Below are positions 8,353 through 16,833 of a DNA stretch of 64,000 nt, one piece after another. Source of the DNA: Solirubrobacter ginsenosidimutans (GTDB lineage Bacteria; Actinomycetota; Thermoleophilia; Solirubrobacterales; Solirubrobacteraceae); NCBI RefSeq assembly GCF_027587205.1, contig NZ_JAPDOD010000033.1, positions 43,765 to 107,764 on the forward strand, written 5' to 3'. The notes beneath the pieces were generated by a model. That model worked only from the letters and a program-made list of their open reading frames with translations, was not told where the DNA came from and ran no database searches. Numbering within the stretch: the first letter of the stretch is position 1; every line of letters begins with the position of its first letter. A program made the position numbers and the translations under genes.

Positions 8353-9216
8353 GTGTCCGGCACCCTGGTCGAGAACTACGTCGACGCTGAAACCCAAGTG
8401 CTCGGCGCCGCCAACGGCGTTGACTACGCCTACCGCGCCACGGGGGACCCCGACACGATGCCGATCGTGGCGTTGCAGCACTTCCGCGGCAATCTCGACA
8501 ACTGGGATCCCGCGCTGATCGACGCGCTGGCCACCGGCCGCCGGGTGATCACCTTCGATAACCGCGGCGTCGCGGCTTCAACCGGGACGACGCCGAGCAC
8601 GATCGCGCAGATGGCCCTCGATGCGATCGACTTCATCGACGCGCTCGGGCTGGGAGCGGTCGATCTGCTCGGGTTCTCGATCGGCAGCTTCGTGGCCCAG
8701 GAGATCGCGCTCGTACGTCCCTCGGCCGTGCGCAAGCTGGTCCTCGCCTCCTCGGCACCGCAGGGCGCCACCGGAATGCATGGCTGGCCCCCGGAGGTCA
8801 TCGGCGCCGTGGGGAAGCCCGAGACCTCACCCGGGGAGTACCTGAGCGTCTTCTTCGCGAGCTCTGACGCGAGTCGGGCGGCGGGGCAAGCGGTCCTCGG
8901 CCGCGTGTATGGGGCACGCACGGCCGATCGCGACGCGACGACCAGCTGGCAGACCCGGCTGGCGCAATACGACGCGGTCTGCGCGTGGGGACAGCCGAAC
9001 CATGCCCTGCTCCAGCGCGTCTCGGCCATCGACAAGCCCGTGTTCGTCGCCAACGGCGACAGCGACCCGATGATCCTCCCGCGCTACTCCTACCTGCTGG
9101 CCGGGCTGATCCCCGACGCGCGCCTCAAGCTCTACCCGGACGCGGCCCACGGCTTCCTCTTCCAACACCACGAGGCGTTCGCCGGCGACGTTCACGCGTT
9201 CCTGGCCGGGGCGTAG
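8353..9216 (+). CDS. Alpha/beta hydrolase
   Basis: This 287-residue alpha/beta hydrolase has the nucleophile elbow GFSIG, an upstream VITFDNRGVAAS strand-turn, the acid in NGDSDPM and the catalytic His in DAAHGF. I chose GTG 8353 because AAAGGAG lies five bases upstream; an in-frame ATG at 8326 has no such site. The family covers esterases, lactonases and C-C hydrolases, and the substrate is unknown. Its 3' end overlaps the convergent hydrolase by 25 bases. It is divergent from the LuxR/AAA regulator at 5512-8244. Confidence 0.88.
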   Translation: MSGTLVENYVDAETQVLGAANGVDYAYRATGDPDTMPIVALQHFRGNLDNWDPALIDALATGRRVITFDNRGVAASTGTTPSTIAQMALDAIDFIDALGLGAVDLLGFSIGSFVAQEIALVRPSAVRKLVLASSAPQGATGMHGWPPEVIGAVGKPETSPGEYLSVFFASSDASRAAGQAVLGRVYGARTADRDATTSWQTRLAQYDAVCAWGQPNHALLQRVSAIDKPVFVANGDSDPMILPRYSYLLAGLIPDARLKLYPDAAHGFLFQHHEAFAGDVHAFLAGA

Positions 9217-9833
9217 GCGGTGAGCCAGGCCGCCGCCAGCTCGGTCCATGCCTCGGCCTCACCGGCGCCACGCGCAAGCCCCAGGCTGTGCGGCCCGCGC
9301 GAGAAGACGTGCAGCGCGTGTGGGATGCCGTGCGCGGCGAGCGCTGCCGCCAGGCGGTAGCTGTGCTCGACGGGGACGTACGGATCCTCGGCCGTGTGCC
9401 AGATGAAGAACGGCGGGGCAGCCGCGGTCACGAGCGCGTCCAGCGAGGTCGCTCGGCGCAGCTCCGGCGACGCGCCTTCGCCGAGCAGGATCAGCCGCGC
9501 CAGCCGGTAGGTCTCCAGCTCCATCGATGTGATCGCGTAGCCGAGCACGGCCAGGTCGATCGAGGCATCCGACAGGGCGGCGTGACCGGCGAGATGCCCG
9601 CCGGCGGAGAAGCCGATCAGGCCGATGCGCCGCACCCCCGTGGCGCGCAGCCGGCGCACCTCCGATCGGACGGCGTCCAACGGGATCGGGTGGCGCGCGT
9701 TCAGCGGGTAGCGCAGGACCGACGCCGGGATGCCCAACCCCTCCAGCCACTCGCGGATCGGCTCCGCCTCGTTCTCGGCATGCGCCGCGTACCCGCCTCC
9801 GGGGAGCACCACGAAGTGCGTCGGTGAGCTCAT
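9192..9833 (-). CDS. Alpha/beta hydrolase (esterase/lipase type)
   Basis: This protein of 213 residues starts VVLPGGGYAAHA, an oxyanion-type HGGGY-like loop with Leu-Pro in place of His. It has the nucleophile elbow GFSAGGH, the acid near HTAEDPYVP and a C-terminal SRGPHSLGL with the catalytic His. This resembles BD-FAE/acetyl-xylan-esterase-like hydrolases. Its ATG overlaps the stop of the tautomerase gene by four bases (ATGA), so translation is probably coupled. It is the third gene of a minus-strand operon with the tautomerase and the haloalkane-dehalogenase-like hydrolase. Confidence 0.82.
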   Translation of the reverse strand: MSSPTHFVVLPGGGYAAHAENEAEPIREWLEGLGIPASVLRYPLNARHPIPLDAVRSEVRRLRATGVRRIGLIGFSAGGHLAGHAALSDASIDLAVLGYAITSMELETYRLARLILLGEGASPELRRATSLDALVTAAAPPFFIWHTAEDPYVPVEHSYRLAAALAAHGIPHALHVFSRGPHSLGLARGAGEAEAWTELAAAWLTAYAPARNA

Positions 9834-10270
9834 CCGCCGCCCCCTCCGGACAGCTTCGCCGCCTCCGCCCGCGCCGCCGCGACGAGCTCCGCGTTGGTGT
9901 GGGCGTGTCCCCAGAGCCCCCAGCCGCCGTCCGGAGCTTCGGTGAGCAGCACCCACGTGCGCTCCCGCAGCTCGGGACGTCCCGCGGCATCGGCGACGAT
10001 GCCGGTGAACTGCTCGACGACGGCCAACTGCTTGGGGCGATCCAGGGCTCCCAGGTTCGTGAGCACCTGGACGCGGACGTAGTCGCCCTCGCCCTCGACG
10101 TTGGCGATGGCGCCGGCCGGGAGTGCGTGCACGAACGCGGCCGTGTTGTTCCGGAACATCGGCAACGCCGGAACCTCCTCGATGCGCATCAGCGTCGCTG
10201 CCAGGCGCTGGGCGAGCGAGCCCGGATCGGCGAATGTGCCGGCGGCCGCGTAGACGTCGATCATCGGCAT
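9830..10270 (-). CDS. Tautomerase-family protein
   Basis: The protein has 146 residues. ATG 10270 gives MPMIDVYAAAGTF, which would leave Pro as N-terminal residue after Met removal. That proline is the catalytic base of the 4-oxalocrotonate tautomerase superfamily, which favours this start over the GTG one codon upstream. The length fits the fused-dimer tautomerases (cis-CaaD/MSAD-like). The second half contains RTWVLLTEAPDGGWG and a HAHTNAEL segment often seen in tautomerase-like proteins. The start shares one base with the upstream stop (TGATG), and its own stop overlaps the next gene by four. Operon partners are two alpha/beta hydrolases, which suggests a small degradation pathway. Confidence 0.72.
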   Translation of the reverse strand: MPMIDVYAAAGTFADPGSLAQRLAATLMRIEEVPALPMFRNNTAAFVHALPAGAIANVEGEGDYVRVQVLTNLGALDRPKQLAVVEQFTGIVADAAGRPELRERTWVLLTEAPDGGWGLWGHAHTNAELVAAARAEAAKLSGGGGG

Positions 10271-11115
10271 CACGCATCACCGCCGACGCGTGTGTAGCCG
10301 CCGTCCAGCCACGCCAGGGCGGCGTCGCCCCACGCCTCGGCGCCGTCCTCCCACGCGAAGTGGCCGAGGTCGAGCACCGTCAGTTCGCAGTGCGGCAGGC
10401 GCTCGGTCAGATAGGTGGCGTTGCTGAGCGGAACCATCGGATCGTGGTCGCCGGCGATGATCTTCACCGGCGTCTCGATCCGGGGCAGGAGACCCTCCAG
10501 CAGCGCCAGGTCGGTCGGGTAGTTGCGGACGAACCGCGCCGACTCGCCGAAGCGACTGCCGGCGTACCCGGTGACATAGTCCTCCAGAGCCGCCGCGGAG
10601 ACGGTGTAGGTCTCGTGCATCGTCATCGACTGCCTGACGATCTCGGCGCCGTCGAGCGCGAGCAGCGACTCGAAGTCGGGGTTGTCGATCAGGTCCTTCA
10701 GCGTGCCGTCCACTTCGAGCGGATACGACGTCGCACCGTTGCCGATGACTGCGCTGAGGAGCGACGAGGGAGATTCCGCGGCGGCGAAGAGCGCGGTCGG
10801 CGCGCCGACGTCCGGGCCGAAGACATGCGGCGCTCCGAGCTCCCACTCCTCGATCAATCCGACGAGGAACCGGCCCATGGCCTGCGGCGAGAAGAGGTCG
10901 GCGCGCGCCTGCGAATGGCCGAAGCCCGGCAGGTCGATCGCGAGCACATGTCCCGCTGCGCTCAGGCGCGGCCAGAGCTGCTCCCAGGCGTAGATGGTCT
11001 CGGGCCACGGGTTGAGCAGCAGCAACGTCGGCTCGGCACCGGCGTTCCATTCGGCGTAGCGGATCTCGAGGCCGTCGGCCTTCCGCGTCGACACCTTCTC
11101 CATTTGCGGTCGCAT
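10270..11115 (-). CDS. Alpha/beta hydrolase with Asp nucleophile (haloalkane dehalogenase/epoxide hydrolase-like)
   Basis: The protein has 281 residues. The nucleophile elbow is FGPDVGAP: Asp where esterases have Ser, as in haloalkane dehalogenases, epoxide hydrolases and fluoroacetate dehalogenases. Other elements are IDLPGFGHS, the acid in AGDHDPMVP and the His in DLGHFAWEDG. The start could be ATG 11115 or the in-frame ATG at 11103; neither has a strong ribosome site. It heads an operon with the tautomerase and a second hydrolase. Dehalogenase activity is possible from the Asp but not proven. Confidence 0.8.
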   Translation of the reverse strand: MRPQMEKVSTRKADGLEIRYAEWNAGAEPTLLLLNPWPETIYAWEQLWPRLSAAGHVLAIDLPGFGHSQARADLFSPQAMGRFLVGLIEEWELGAPHVFGPDVGAPTALFAAAESPSSLLSAVIGNGATSYPLEVDGTLKDLIDNPDFESLLALDGAEIVRQSMTMHETYTVSAAALEDYVTGYAGSRFGESARFVRNYPTDLALLEGLLPRIETPVKIIAGDHDPMVPLSNATYLTERLPHCELTVLDLGHFAWEDGAEAWGDAALAWLDGGYTRVGGDA

Positions 11116-11194
11116 GTCGCGGACGGTAGGTCCCCGGTGGCGGCGTCGCGATCGGCGATCGGCATCGTTCGATCACGCCTCGTGCCACGGCGAG

Positions 11195-11674
11195 CTAATC
11201 GACCAGCTGTCCGCGCAGCATCCAGAGCTGGTCCTCGAGCGTGCCCTGCACGCCGAGGAGCGCGTGATGTGACACTGCGTCCAGCGCGGCGAGCCGGTCG
11301 GCGCGCTGGCGGACCCGGAGCGCGACGTCCCAGACCTGCAGGCAGAGCCGTTCGATCGCGGCTCCGGCTTCGGTGAAGCCCGGCTCCAGCGGCCGGTGGT
11401 CGTCGAGCTCGATGACCGCGGCAGCCGATCCGTCGAGCGCCATCCCGATCGCGGCCGCGCGCCCGGCGACGACGTCCTGGAGTGCTCGCCACTCGTCCAC
11501 GAGCCGGCCGAGGTAGCCATGGACGCTGACGAGGTCGCGGCCGTAGCACGTCCACTGCAGCTGCTTGCCCGCGAGCGACAGGGCGATCAGTTCGACGAGG
11601 GTGAGCTGGAACTGCTTGCCGATCTCCTCGCACGCCTCGTCCGGGAGCGGCGAGTTCGGCGCCCTTGAGGACAT
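11195..11674 (-). CDS. Dps-like ferritin-fold protein with altered ferroxidase residues
   Basis: This 159-residue, mostly helical protein includes LVELIALSLAGKQLQW, a LVSVHGYLGRLVDEW helix and QDVVAGRAAAIGMALDG, which aligns by eye with Dps (L-x-KQxHW, LHxxxDE, DxxAERIxxLGGxPxG). Of the inter-subunit ferroxidase ligands the first His is replaced by Gln (LQW rather than AHW), and the AE-type Glu is Gly. The second His and the Asp remain. It may bind DNA or assemble as a shell with weak or no iron oxidation. The ATG is preceded by GGAG at seven bases. Confidence 0.68.
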   Translation of the reverse strand: MSSRAPNSPLPDEACEEIGKQFQLTLVELIALSLAGKQLQWTCYGRDLVSVHGYLGRLVDEWRALQDVVAGRAAAIGMALDGSAAAVIELDDHRPLEPGFTEAGAAIERLCLQVWDVALRVRQRADRLAALDAVSHHALLGVQGTLEDQLWMLRGQLVD

Positions 11675-11738
11675 GGTGATCTCCGATCCGTCGCCGGGCC
11701 GGCAGGACCGCGAGCGTCCTGCCGGCCGGGCGGCACGT

Positions 11739-12449
11739 TCAGGCGACGGCCTTCGCGGCGGCGAGCGCCTGCTGTGCGGCGGTCTTGATCAGGTCGGCGG
11801 TCGCGCGTGGTTGGGAGACGTAGATCGAGTGGCTGGCGGGTGCTTCGGCGACGGTGGCGCCGGCGCGCTCGGACATGGCTCGCTGGGCGGGCGGCGGGAT
11901 CATCCGGTCGTCGCTGGCGACGAGGTACCAGCTGGGCTTGCTGCGCCACGCGGGTTCGGTGATGGCGCCGCCGAGCGCGTCGACGCCCCACGGGACCTGG
12001 GAGTCGGCCATGAACGCGGCGTCGTCGGCGGCGAGGTCGGCGGCGAAGGAGGCGGCGAACTTGTCGCGGTCGAGGAACAGGAATCCGTCGACGGGCGGCA
12101 GGATCGGCGGCACCGGGGCGCCTGGGGGCGGGTCGGCGATCAGCGTGTTGACGGACTCGCCGGCGTCGGGGGCGAACGCGGCGATGTAGGCGAGTCCGGC
12201 GACGCGTTCGTGGCGGCCGGCTTCGGTGATGACGGCGCCGCCGTAGGAGTGCCCGACGAGGATCGCGGGGCCGTCGAGTTGGTCGAGCACGTGGTGGGTG
12301 GTCGCGACGTCGCTCGCGAGCGAGAGCGTCTGGTTCTGCACGACGCTCACGTTGAATCCGTCGGCCTTCAGCAGGTCGTAGACGCCCCGCCATCCGGAAC
12401 CGTCCACGAACCCGCCGTGGACCAGGACGACGTTCTGTACCTCGGTCAT
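11739..12449 (-). CDS. Alpha/beta hydrolase, cytoplasmic member of a local paralogue set
   Basis: This protein has 236 residues, and GAGGAGG lies just upstream of ATG 12449. VVLVHGGFVDGSGWRGVYD, GHSYGGAV and a C-terminal SHSIYVSQP with the catalytic His mark an alpha/beta hydrolase of the salicylate-esterase/YdeN-like branch. It lacks a signal peptide. It shares its overall pattern (VLVHGxFxDxSxW, GHSYGGAVI) with the secreted hydrolases at 26549 and 38859, so it appears to be their cytoplasmic paralogue. The gene lies downstream of the LuxR/AAA gene at 12578 on the same strand, 128 bases away. Confidence 0.86.
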   Translation of the reverse strand: MTEVQNVVLVHGGFVDGSGWRGVYDLLKADGFNVSVVQNQTLSLASDVATTHHVLDQLDGPAILVGHSYGGAVITEAGRHERVAGLAYIAAFAPDAGESVNTLIADPPPGAPVPPILPPVDGFLFLDRDKFAASFAADLAADDAAFMADSQVPWGVDALGGAITEPAWRSKPSWYLVASDDRMIPPPAQRAMSERAGATVAEAPASHSIYVSQPRATADLIKTAAQQALAAAKAVA

Positions 12450-12577
12450 GGCTGACCTCCTCGGTGTTGGCTTGGTCACTCGTGGACTCTGGCCAGGACG
12501 CGAACGCGATACATGCGTCACACGACGACATCTTCGGCGCGTCGCGTACGTACGTCACGCTCGCCGCGTCGTAGGAG

Positions 12578-15328
12578 CTAGCGCGTCGCGCCCGACGCCA
12601 GGGCCGGTCCAAGCTCCGCCCGGGAGGTGATCCCGAGCTTCGGAAACACGCGATACAAGTGCGTGCTGATCGTGCGGTGCGACAAGAACAGGCGCTGGCC
12701 GATCTCACGATTCGACAGCCCCTCGGACGCGAGCTGGGCGATCTGCAGCTCTTGCGCCGTCAGATCGTCGCGTGCTTCGGGAGCGCGGCGCCGACTGCTC
12801 TCGCCCGACGCGCGCAACTCGCGGCGCGCCTGGTCTCCCCAGCCGGCTGCGCCGATCGCGTCGAACAGACCCCGAGCCTCACGCAGCGGCGCGCGGGAAT
12901 CCATCACCCGCCGGTGGCGGCGCAGCCACCGGCCGTGGGCGAGCAGCAGGCGGCCACGCCAGAGCGGCCAGCCGCCGAGATCGGCGCTCAGGGCCTCCTC
13001 GAAGCGCACACTCGCTTCGCGATCGTCGTCGGCGAGCAGGGCTCGGGCATGGCGGAGCGTGATCGCGAGCCACTCGGCCGGTGCGCCACCCACGAGGACC
13101 TCGACCTCGGCGAGGCGCTCGCGTGCCGCCTGCGCGTTCTCGGCGTGGACCGCGGCCTCGGCGAGGTCGCCGATGGCCATGCACGCGAAATGCAGATGGT
13201 GCGCCGGATCGCGCGGGTCGAACATCCGCTCCACGAACCCGAGTGCCTCGGGATAGCGACTCTGCCCCAGCGCGGAAAGCGTCAATCCCATCTGGGCGAG
13301 CGCGACGAGATGGGTCGCGCCCAGCGGCAATGCGAGCGCGTCGGCACGGGCCGTGGCACGCTCGGTCGCGTCCGGGTCTCCGCGCAGGGCGCCGATCATC
13401 GCCACCGCCGTCTCGGCCGTCGCGAGCCAGACCGGCTGGCCGAGCTCGGTCGCCAGCCGGCGGGCCTCCTCGGCGGCGGGGATCGCGATGTCCCAGTCGG
13501 GCAGGCGAACGGCGAGGATCGCCTGCGTCGCCAGCAGACGGGGGAGAGCGCCGAGGCGCCCTTCTTCGCGGGCACTGTCGATCGCGGCGGTGCAGAACAT
13601 CAGGCTGTGGTGGAAGGCGCCGATGACCATCCCGGCCGAGGCGAGGTATCCCGCGGGCACCGCGCCGATCGCGCGGCTGTCGGCGGCCTCGCGCAAGCAG
13701 TCGACGATCTTCGACGCGTTGGCATGCGGATCGGCGTACGCGTGAATCGAGACCAGGCGCGCGTTCGCCGCGGTGGGCGCGCCGGCGCGGTTGGCGGCGT
13801 CCACGATCAGCCGGCGGATATCGGGTCCCGGGCTCGCCCACCACGTCCGCGCGGCGGCGATCCACAACAGGTTGTGATGCAGCTCGAGATCGCCCGCTTC
13901 TCCCGCCTGCTCGGCGATGGCGATCAGATCCGCCACCCGTGACCGATCCGCCAGCGCGCGGGCGTCCAGCAGCTCGCTGATGAAGCGGGCTCGCGCGACG
14001 TCCAGCGGCTCGCGCTGATCCAGGCGCTCGATCTCGCGCAGCATCGCGGCCGCGATGTCCGGCCGCCCGCCGTCGTAGGCCAGCTCGGCGGTCGCGAGCA
14101 TCCGAGGAGCCCGATGGCTCGGCTCGCTGAGCTCCACGGCGCGCCGCAGCGCCGTCAGGGCGATGTCGACGGCGCCTCGGCGCCGCGCGCGCACCCCGGC
14201 CTGCTCGAGTTCGCGCGCGACCTCCTCGTGCGTCCCGCTCACCAGTGCCGCGCGATGCCACACGCGCCGGTCGGGATCGTCTTCGAGCGTCGCCGCGAGC
14301 GCCTCGTGCACACGGCGACGCAGCTGCACGCCGGCGCTCTGGCGGACCGCAGAGCGAATCAGCGGGTGCCGGAACCGGATGGCATTGACGTCGAGTTCGA
14401 TGAGCGCCGCGTCGACGGCCGGCTCGAGCGCTTCGAGATCGACGGGGGTTCCGGCGACGGCGCTCGCGGCCTGCAGGCTTTCGCTCATGGCATCGTCGTC
14501 GCTGAGCGCGCTGACCAGCAGGACGAGGCGCGTGATCTCCGGCAGATCCGACACGCGGCCCGCGAAGGCCCGCTCGAGGCGCTCGGTCACCGGCACCGCG
14601 CCCGGCTGCGCCGGCTCGCCCCTCGCCGCCGGAAGCTCGAGCAGCGCCAGCGGGTTGCCGGCGGCCTCGCGCAGGACGCTGGTCCGTCGAGTCAGCGACA
14701 GATCGGGGACCGCGGCATCGACCAACGCCGCGGCCGCCACGTCGTCGAGCGCAGCCAGCCGGTGCTCCGCCAGCCCCGCCTCCGTGAGCCCCTCGGGATA
14801 CCCGTCCCGGGCGGCGGCCAGCAGGAGAATCGGATCGGACTCGATGCGCCGAGCGACGAACGCCAGCACATCCGCGCTCGGGCGGTCGAGCCACTGCGCG
14901 TCATCGACGACGAGCAGCAACGGGCCGTCCGTGGCGACCTCCGACACGAGGTCGAGCACGGCCATCGCGATCCGGTAGGGCTCCGGCGCGACATCGGGCG
15001 CCAGCCCGAACGCGGCGTCGAGCGCCTCACGCTGGATCAGAGGCAGCTCGACGGCGCGCTCTCGTATCGGGCGAAGCAGCTGATGCAACCCGGCGAACGG
15101 CAGCTTCGCCTCCGACTGCACGCCGGCGGCGGTGAGCACGGCCATCCCTCGCTCGCGGGCGCCGCGCGCGGCCTCGGAGAGCAGGCGCGACTTGCCGATC
15201 CCCGGCTCCCCACGGAACACCAGCGCGCGGCCACACGTCGCGACCTCATCCAACAGCGACGTCAAGAGCCGCAGTTCGCTTTCGCGACCGAGAAGCGGCG
15301 CCCCCTCATCACGAACCGTGCCGACCAT
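12578..15328 (-). CDS. LuxR/AAA (LAL-type) transcriptional regulator
   Basis: This protein has about 916 residues from ATG 15328; a TTG at 15397 would add 23 residues with no domain match. It has LLGRESELRLL, Walker A GEPGIGKSRLL, Walker B LLLVVDDAQWLDRPS and a long helical repeat region. The C-terminal LuxR HTH has LTAQELQIAQLASEG, LSNREIGQRLFLSHRTISTHL and YRVFPKLGITSRAEL. It most resembles the regulator at 5512-8244. The AAA-sensor-TPR-HTH order is that of MalT/LAL activators. The likely regulated neighbour is the hydrolase immediately downstream at 11739. Confidence 0.92.
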   Translation of the reverse strand: MVGTVRDEGAPLLGRESELRLLTSLLDEVATCGRALVFRGEPGIGKSRLLSEAARGARERGMAVLTAAGVQSEAKLPFAGLHQLLRPIRERAVELPLIQREALDAAFGLAPDVAPEPYRIAMAVLDLVSEVATDGPLLLVVDDAQWLDRPSADVLAFVARRIESDPILLLAAARDGYPEGLTEAGLAEHRLAALDDVAAAALVDAAVPDLSLTRRTSVLREAAGNPLALLELPAARGEPAQPGAVPVTERLERAFAGRVSDLPEITRLVLLVSALSDDDAMSESLQAASAVAGTPVDLEALEPAVDAALIELDVNAIRFRHPLIRSAVRQSAGVQLRRRVHEALAATLEDDPDRRVWHRAALVSGTHEEVARELEQAGVRARRRGAVDIALTALRRAVELSEPSHRAPRMLATAELAYDGGRPDIAAAMLREIERLDQREPLDVARARFISELLDARALADRSRVADLIAIAEQAGEAGDLELHHNLLWIAAARTWWASPGPDIRRLIVDAANRAGAPTAANARLVSIHAYADPHANASKIVDCLREAADSRAIGAVPAGYLASAGMVIGAFHHSLMFCTAAIDSAREEGRLGALPRLLATQAILAVRLPDWDIAIPAAEEARRLATELGQPVWLATAETAVAMIGALRGDPDATERATARADALALPLGATHLVALAQMGLTLSALGQSRYPEALGFVERMFDPRDPAHHLHFACMAIGDLAEAAVHAENAQAARERLAEVEVLVGGAPAEWLAITLRHARALLADDDREASVRFEEALSADLGGWPLWRGRLLLAHGRWLRRHRRVMDSRAPLREARGLFDAIGAAGWGDQARRELRASGESSRRRAPEARDDLTAQELQIAQLASEGLSNREIGQRLFLSHRTISTHLYRVFPKLGITSRAELGPALASGATR

Positions 15329-15436
15329 GGGCAGCAATGCTGGCACTTCGAGCCGGCTGCCCCCGCCAGACTCGTGGACGGAGGCGCCGACATCCAAAAG
15401 TGGGGCTCGACTACCGTGCGCGCGACTTATTGTTAA

Positions 15437-15640
15437 CTAGAGCGTCACCTGCGGCGTGATCTGCAACCCGGTGACGCCGCCGACGAGGTACACGAAGGCA
15501 GCGTTGCCGACTCGTAGGTCCGACACGACCCCTGGGGAGCGGTGTATTGGGCCCACCGACCCGCCCGCGTCTCAGAAGGTGAGATACCGCCGTCGCGTCG
15601 CGGGGATGCACTCCGCGACGCGAACCATCCGCCCTCTCAT
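15437..15640 (-). pseudogene. Small coding-like frame with an in-frame TGA (possible decayed gene)
   Basis: On the minus strand an ATG at 15640, with GGGAGGGA just upstream, opens a frame reading MRGRMVRVAECIPATRRRYLTF. It then hits TGA (15574-15572) and continues in the same frame for 44 codons to TAG at 15437. The second half (VVSDLRVGNAAFVYLVGGVTG, then LQITPQVTL) has almost exclusively G or C at third positions and an ordinary protein-like composition. A 67-residue gene with one nonsense change would explain it. I recognise no family. It could also be chance in GC-rich DNA. Confidence 0.3.
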
Positions 15641-15851
15641 TTCCCTCCCGCGTCGAAATGTCAACCGGCACCGACCTGTCCGATGGCACGGTTGGTTCTG
15701 CCCGTTCGTACGTCGGCAACGCTCTGAGCGAAAACACACCTCGTACGTGTTTGCCGCCGGAACGGTGAGGGCTGGTATGAGGGGCAGGTCCGACGCGGTT
15801 TCGCAGGACTGCACACTGCAGCCCTGACCGATGAAACGGAGGCACTTCTAC
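15641..15851. other. Intergenic region upstream of the hydrolase at 15852
   Basis: Together with 15329-15436 this is the longest stretch without a confident gene. It is less GC-rich than its surroundings and contains TGTTAAC near 15431 and CGTACGTG near 15752. It must hold the promoter for the LuxR/AAA gene (minus strand) and for the hydrolase at 15852 (plus strand). I see no long inverted repeat, tRNA or mobile element. Confidence 0.4.
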
Positions 15852-16823
15852 ATGGCTGTGACAGCCGTACACGAGGTTGACGTGAACGCGCCGGAGGCAT
15901 CTGAGAGCAGCGAGCCGTTCCGCGACGCCGTTGAGGTTGCCGTGACCGGCGGGATGCTGCGCGTCGCGCGCGCCGGGTCGCCGCCGGAGGAAGCGCAGGG
16001 CGTCGTGCTGGCGCTGCACGGGATGACGGGGACCCACATGGTCTATCGGACCGTGGCGCGTGAGCTGAGCCGCAACGCTCCCGAGTTGTGTCTGCTCGCT
16101 CCCGATCTGCGTGGGCGGGGGGCGAGCGCCGGGCTTCCCGCGCCCTACGGCATGGGCGTGCACGTGGCGGACCTGATCGCGGTGCTGGACGATGCCGCCG
16201 TCGAGCGAGCGGTCGTCGTCGGTCATTCGATGGGCTGCAACGTCGCAGCACGGCTTGCCGCCGAGCATCCCGAGCGCGTGGCGGCGGTGGTATTGCTCGA
16301 TGGCGGGCTGCCGCTGCTGCCCGACAACATGATGAGCGAAGACGACGAGCAGGAGGACGAGTCGCACGAGATCTTCGCTCGGTTCGAGTCGACGTATGCC
16401 ACGGTCGACGCCTACATGGGCTACTGGCGACAGCACCCGGGGCTCGAGCGCGCGTGGGATGAGGACGTCGAGGCCTTCGTCCGGCGTGACTTCAAGCAGG
16501 ATCGCGACGGCGTGCGCTGCCGGGCCCACCTCGAGGCCGTGCGTAAGGACGTCGCCGACATCATGCTCGACGGACGCACCTGGACGGCGATCACGCGCGT
16601 CAGTGCGCCGGTGCGAGTACTGCGAGCCGAGCGCGGTTTCTACGACGACGATCCGGTGATCCCGCTGGAACCGCTCGACAAGTTCGTCCGCGACCATCCG
16701 CACGTCTCGGTCGAGGTGGTCAGCGACGTCAATCACTTCACACTGGTCATCGGAGGCGGTCACGGCCCGCGCCGCGTTGCCGCGACGCTGGCCGCGATGG
16801 CCCTCGGCGATACGGCGCGCTAG
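15852..16823 (+). CDS. Alpha/beta hydrolase
   Basis: This 323-residue protein starts at ATG 15852, with GGAGG nine bases upstream; ATG 15831 in frame lacks a site. LALHGMTGTHMVYR, APDLRGRGAS, the nucleophile elbow GHSMGCNVAA and a late VNHFTLV with the catalytic His define an alpha/beta hydrolase. A lid-like acidic insert (MMSEDDEQEDESHE) follows the core. The methyltransferase gene starts 10 bases downstream, so both are probably one transcription unit. Confidence 0.87.
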   Translation: MAVTAVHEVDVNAPEASESSEPFRDAVEVAVTGGMLRVARAGSPPEEAQGVVLALHGMTGTHMVYRTVARELSRNAPELCLLAPDLRGRGASAGLPAPYGMGVHVADLIAVLDDAAVERAVVVGHSMGCNVAARLAAEHPERVAAVVLLDGGLPLLPDNMMSEDDEQEDESHEIFARFESTYATVDAYMGYWRQHPGLERAWDEDVEAFVRRDFKQDRDGVRCRAHLEAVRKDVADIMLDGRTWTAITRVSAPVRVLRAERGFYDDDPVIPLEPLDKFVRDHPHVSVEVVSDVNHFTLVIGGGHGPRRVAATLAAMALGDTAR

Positions 16824-16833
16824 GGCGCACCAG

